The translations under genes were made by a program, and so were the position numbers. Under the pieces are notes generated by a model that did no database searches, had not been told where the DNA came from, and saw only the letters and a program-made list of their open reading frames with translations. A DNA stretch of 9,110 nt, taken from positions 1 to 9,110 of the forward strand of contig CAYIHX010000081.1 of NCBI GenBank assembly GCA_964363305.1. The letters run 5' to 3'. Shown one piece after another: positions 8,101 to 9,110 of the stretch (position 1 is its first letter; every line of letters begins with the position of its first letter). This DNA comes from CAYIHX01 sp964363305. Lineage in GTDB: Bacteria; Bdellovibrionota; UBA1018.

Positions 8101-9110
8101 GAGGAAGCGATAATTCCGAGATCGCGATTTTCTACGGCTCATCGAACGGAATCATCCTCGATTCGCCGACTTGTCCTTCCGCGGGCGAAACCGTGTGTCG
8201 ACCGAAGCTGGTCCCGCTCGGTGCGAACGATCCGCTCCTGCTTCGGGAGCAGCTCTCCTCCGATGCCAATCGAGGCGTGCAGAGTTTCGGATCGGCCGGC
8301 GACATGAATGGAGATTCGTACGACGACTTGGTGGCGTTCAATGCGAACGCGACCGGCGGGATGCGCGCCGTGGTTTACCTGGGCACCTCAAGCGGGCCGG
8401 TGACGAGCCTCGACGCGGTTTCCGCCAGCGTGGCGAATGGCTACGAGCCAAGAATCATCGCGAGTGGAGGGAATGTTCTTGAGTTGAATATCGGCAACTT
8501 CACTCCCGGCGGCATCTCGTTCGGCGATTTCAACGGCGATGACTACAGTGACCTCGTGATTGGTCAGTACAATCTGAGGGCGGTCGTTTTTTATGGCGGC
8601 GTGAATGGCCCGCAATCAGATGGTATAGCGGCCTTTCCGAGCGCGGGCATGGTTGAAAAGCAGCCCTGTGACGGTTCGGTCACGGGGGCCGTGTGCCTGA
8701 TTCAGCAGTTGACCGCGCCGAACGCGGGCATCTTTTTCGGGCATACCACGCAAGCCGTGGGCGACTTGAATGGCGACGGGTACGACGATGTCGCGACCGG
8801 CGCGTATTCGGATGATACGGCTGGCGTCGATAACGGAGCGGTCTACGTGTTTTTCGGCTCCGCCCGGGGCCTGGTCTATGCGGATAGTGACGTGGGCTCA
8901 ACAGGCATGAGGCTCTTGCCTCCCACGAACGGCGCGGCGACCAACCGATCATTCGGGCTGGTCGTCACTGGCCCCGGTGATGTCAACGGTGATGGGTTCA
9001 ACGACCTCGTGGTGGGATCGGGCATTACCGTCCCGGATGTTTTCGCGGGCTCGACGGGGACCGCCAACGTGTATTTCCGCTGCGGCGACGGAATGAACGG
9101 CGGCCCGAGC
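5178..9110 (+). CDS. Giant FN3 / Ig-like / FG-GAP repeat lipoprotein, 3' end beyond window (partial)
   Basis: The reading frame is open from the ATG at 5178 to the last base, with 1311 codons visible and no stop. Residues 1-18 form a signal peptide and LTGC gives the lipid cysteine at 19 (+2 residue Glu). FN3 domains lie at about 41-122 and 127-221 and one Ig-like module at about 226-310. Twelve FG-GAP repeats start near residues 337, 436, 529, 607, 693, 812, 876, 952, 1041, 1116, 1195 and 1267. GAGG lies 6 nt before this ATG. An in-frame ATG at 5115 would add 21 residues and make an unusually long n-region; AGGG lies 10 nt before it, so it cannot be excluded. The product is a paralogue of the minus-strand gene, sharing FN3-1, FN3-2, the DPLP-initiated Ig-like module and the repeat order, but lacking one Ig-like module. 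The likely role is surface adhesion or ligand binding, by architecture only. Confidence 0.93.
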   Translation, partial: MHLGKALLFWGISVVLTGCEAQLGVVDSSLVSGKSAAFAGLSDAVALSPSSVQLSWDTSNLFDRYEVYVSTQGIPVQTSRFGQVTVTGLTADTEYRFKVVGVAIDPANRPSQDGSSVEKTIRTWPRFSGISALTAPARDRIRVRWSYPFAGPTFKVFVAVGAPPISFTTPAASSATASEVTLLQWGSGLNVQPGTEYHVIVRAQYLDQTTESNSVSLSVTTPPAIDPLPIVATESVIFNRRPSFTVSGAASTYVTQFMNGSSILAEVTGNGTAQTPTALSIPIGLNSISVYVSDGTFTSRLPDLNIFVRALDAANLVPAPEGVTGNQQRLGQAQAVGDFNCDGFDDLAIGAPYGTFVPEVGLSISAVNSLFDGGVYVFYGSASGLRIPGVTAGVPAPVHQPVNQGDPLLITRPLRDPVANGKWNYLALFGSTLAAGNINADLSGGNDCDDLVVSALLGDASASATGNNGRTEVWVLFGSSTGPQVNYENQLSNNLDIDPCSGPACVPLVLYDGTVGTGNGFFGVSLAVGKLHDSPEAYGAPDSYLDIVVGSPAANRTCGKGAAYIYYGGPAGVRRAPYGPTIIEAPTQANAGTCPSPQRSFGYSVAAVDLDNDLIDDLVVGSPRDLNGGAMARGSAYYFGTRANNLAGAGIWYLPAGVPVCTTAAGAVCRQLISPLYPQLDFTFFGRHVAAAGDLNGDGLDDLAISTSGSETSTATVNPHVVVYYGGNTQVGSPQTALGCRTPNNSVGVGSTCAMSQINSCDPALLPGALGNNCQVLAFTPQTNIIGTTPGTAGGKYPTALYGRGARSVGRTNINGGGTPDDLLVGDSYYDVTIRPYGGSGYVFYGQTTGLNVSGVQLRPAYTNPLEAFGSSIAAGNFNGDGYTDVSFGAPYGSTFSGPYSGYDVVYLGTPSGISGSTPSSLIRVNESKILTNRTSQGVSTVGLVSSVKPVGDLNGDGYTDVGFQIGSLESIVDGGSDNSEIAIFYGSSNGIILDSPTCPSAGETVCRPKLVPLGANDPLLLREQLSSDANRGVQSFGSAGDMNGDSYDDLVAFNANATGGMRAVVYLGTSSGPVTSLDAVSASVANGYEPRIIASGGNVLELNIGNFTPGGISFGDFNGDDYSDLVIGQYNLRAVVFYGGVNGPQSDGIAAFPSAGMVEKQPCDGSVTGAVCLIQQLTAPNAGIFFGHTTQAVGDLNGDGYDDVATGAYSDDTAGVDNGAVYVFFGSARGLVYADSDVGSTGMRLLPPTNGAATNRSFGLVVTGPGDVNGDGFNDLVVGSGITVPDVFAGSTGTANVYFRCGDGMNGGPS
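6150..9110 (+). repeat. Array of at least 12 FG-GAP repeats (protein-level) in the plus-strand lipoprotein
   Basis: The repeats correspond one to one with those of the minus-strand paralogue. The first repeat in both reads GDFNCDG, the second has an expanded loop, and a Cys-pair insertion followed by a PKL-x-PLG segment separates repeats 8 and 9 in both. Canonical calcium loops occur in repeats 1, 5, 7, 8, 11 and 12. Repeats 9 and 10 replace the loop glycine with Ser or Asp. Repeats 2, 3, 4 and 6 are degenerate or carry longer loops. The array is cut by the window edge shortly after repeat 12. Confidence 0.88.

Noticed and set aside
6987..9044. DxNxDG loops read as dockerin or EF-hand modules
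   Set aside because: Dockerins are a short pair of such loops with helices. Here the loops recur every 70-120 residues, each followed by a hydrophobic strand and an FYGS-type strand, which is the FG-GAP pattern.

Overview
The window holds two very large, divergently transcribed genes that are paralogues of each other, separated by a short AT-rich intergenic region. Both encode lipoproteins: an N-terminal signal peptide ending in an LTGC lipobox, then fibronectin type III (FN3) and Ig-like domains, then a long array of FG-GAP repeats (the calcium-binding beta-propeller blades known from integrin alpha chains). I see no RNA gene, insertion sequence, CRISPR array or enzyme. The organism looks like a GC-rich Gram-negative bacterium. 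Large FN3/FG-GAP lipoproteins of this kind would fit the former Deltaproteobacteria (Bdellovibrionota, Myxococcota and relatives), but nothing here fixes the taxon.

Layout. Bases 1-98 are a short flank with small direct repeats and possibly the tail of a convergent gene. Bases 99-5003 (minus strand) are a complete 1634-residue lipoprotein gene with a GTG start and a good Shine-Dalgarno site. Bases 5004-5177 are the shared regulatory region; a sigma70-type promoter reading right and an extended -10 element reading left are interleaved in about 35 bp. From 5178 to the end of the window (plus strand) lies the second gene, open to the last base with 1311 codons visible and its 3' end missing.

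How they relate. The two proteins align domain for domain. FN3-1 matches without a gap over 56 residues (25 identities by hand count), and FG-GAP repeats and their cysteine-pair insertions match in order. The left gene has one extra Ig-like module. It has 14 FG-GAP repeats, which would make two seven-bladed propellers. The right gene shows 12 before the window ends, so about two more are predicted outside. Every non-lipid cysteine in the left protein can be placed in a pair, as expected for an exported, oxidised protein. The likely role is a cell-surface or outer-membrane-anchored adhesion or ligand-binding pair, with the FN3/Ig modules as stalk and the propellers as the distal head. That role is inferred from architecture only.
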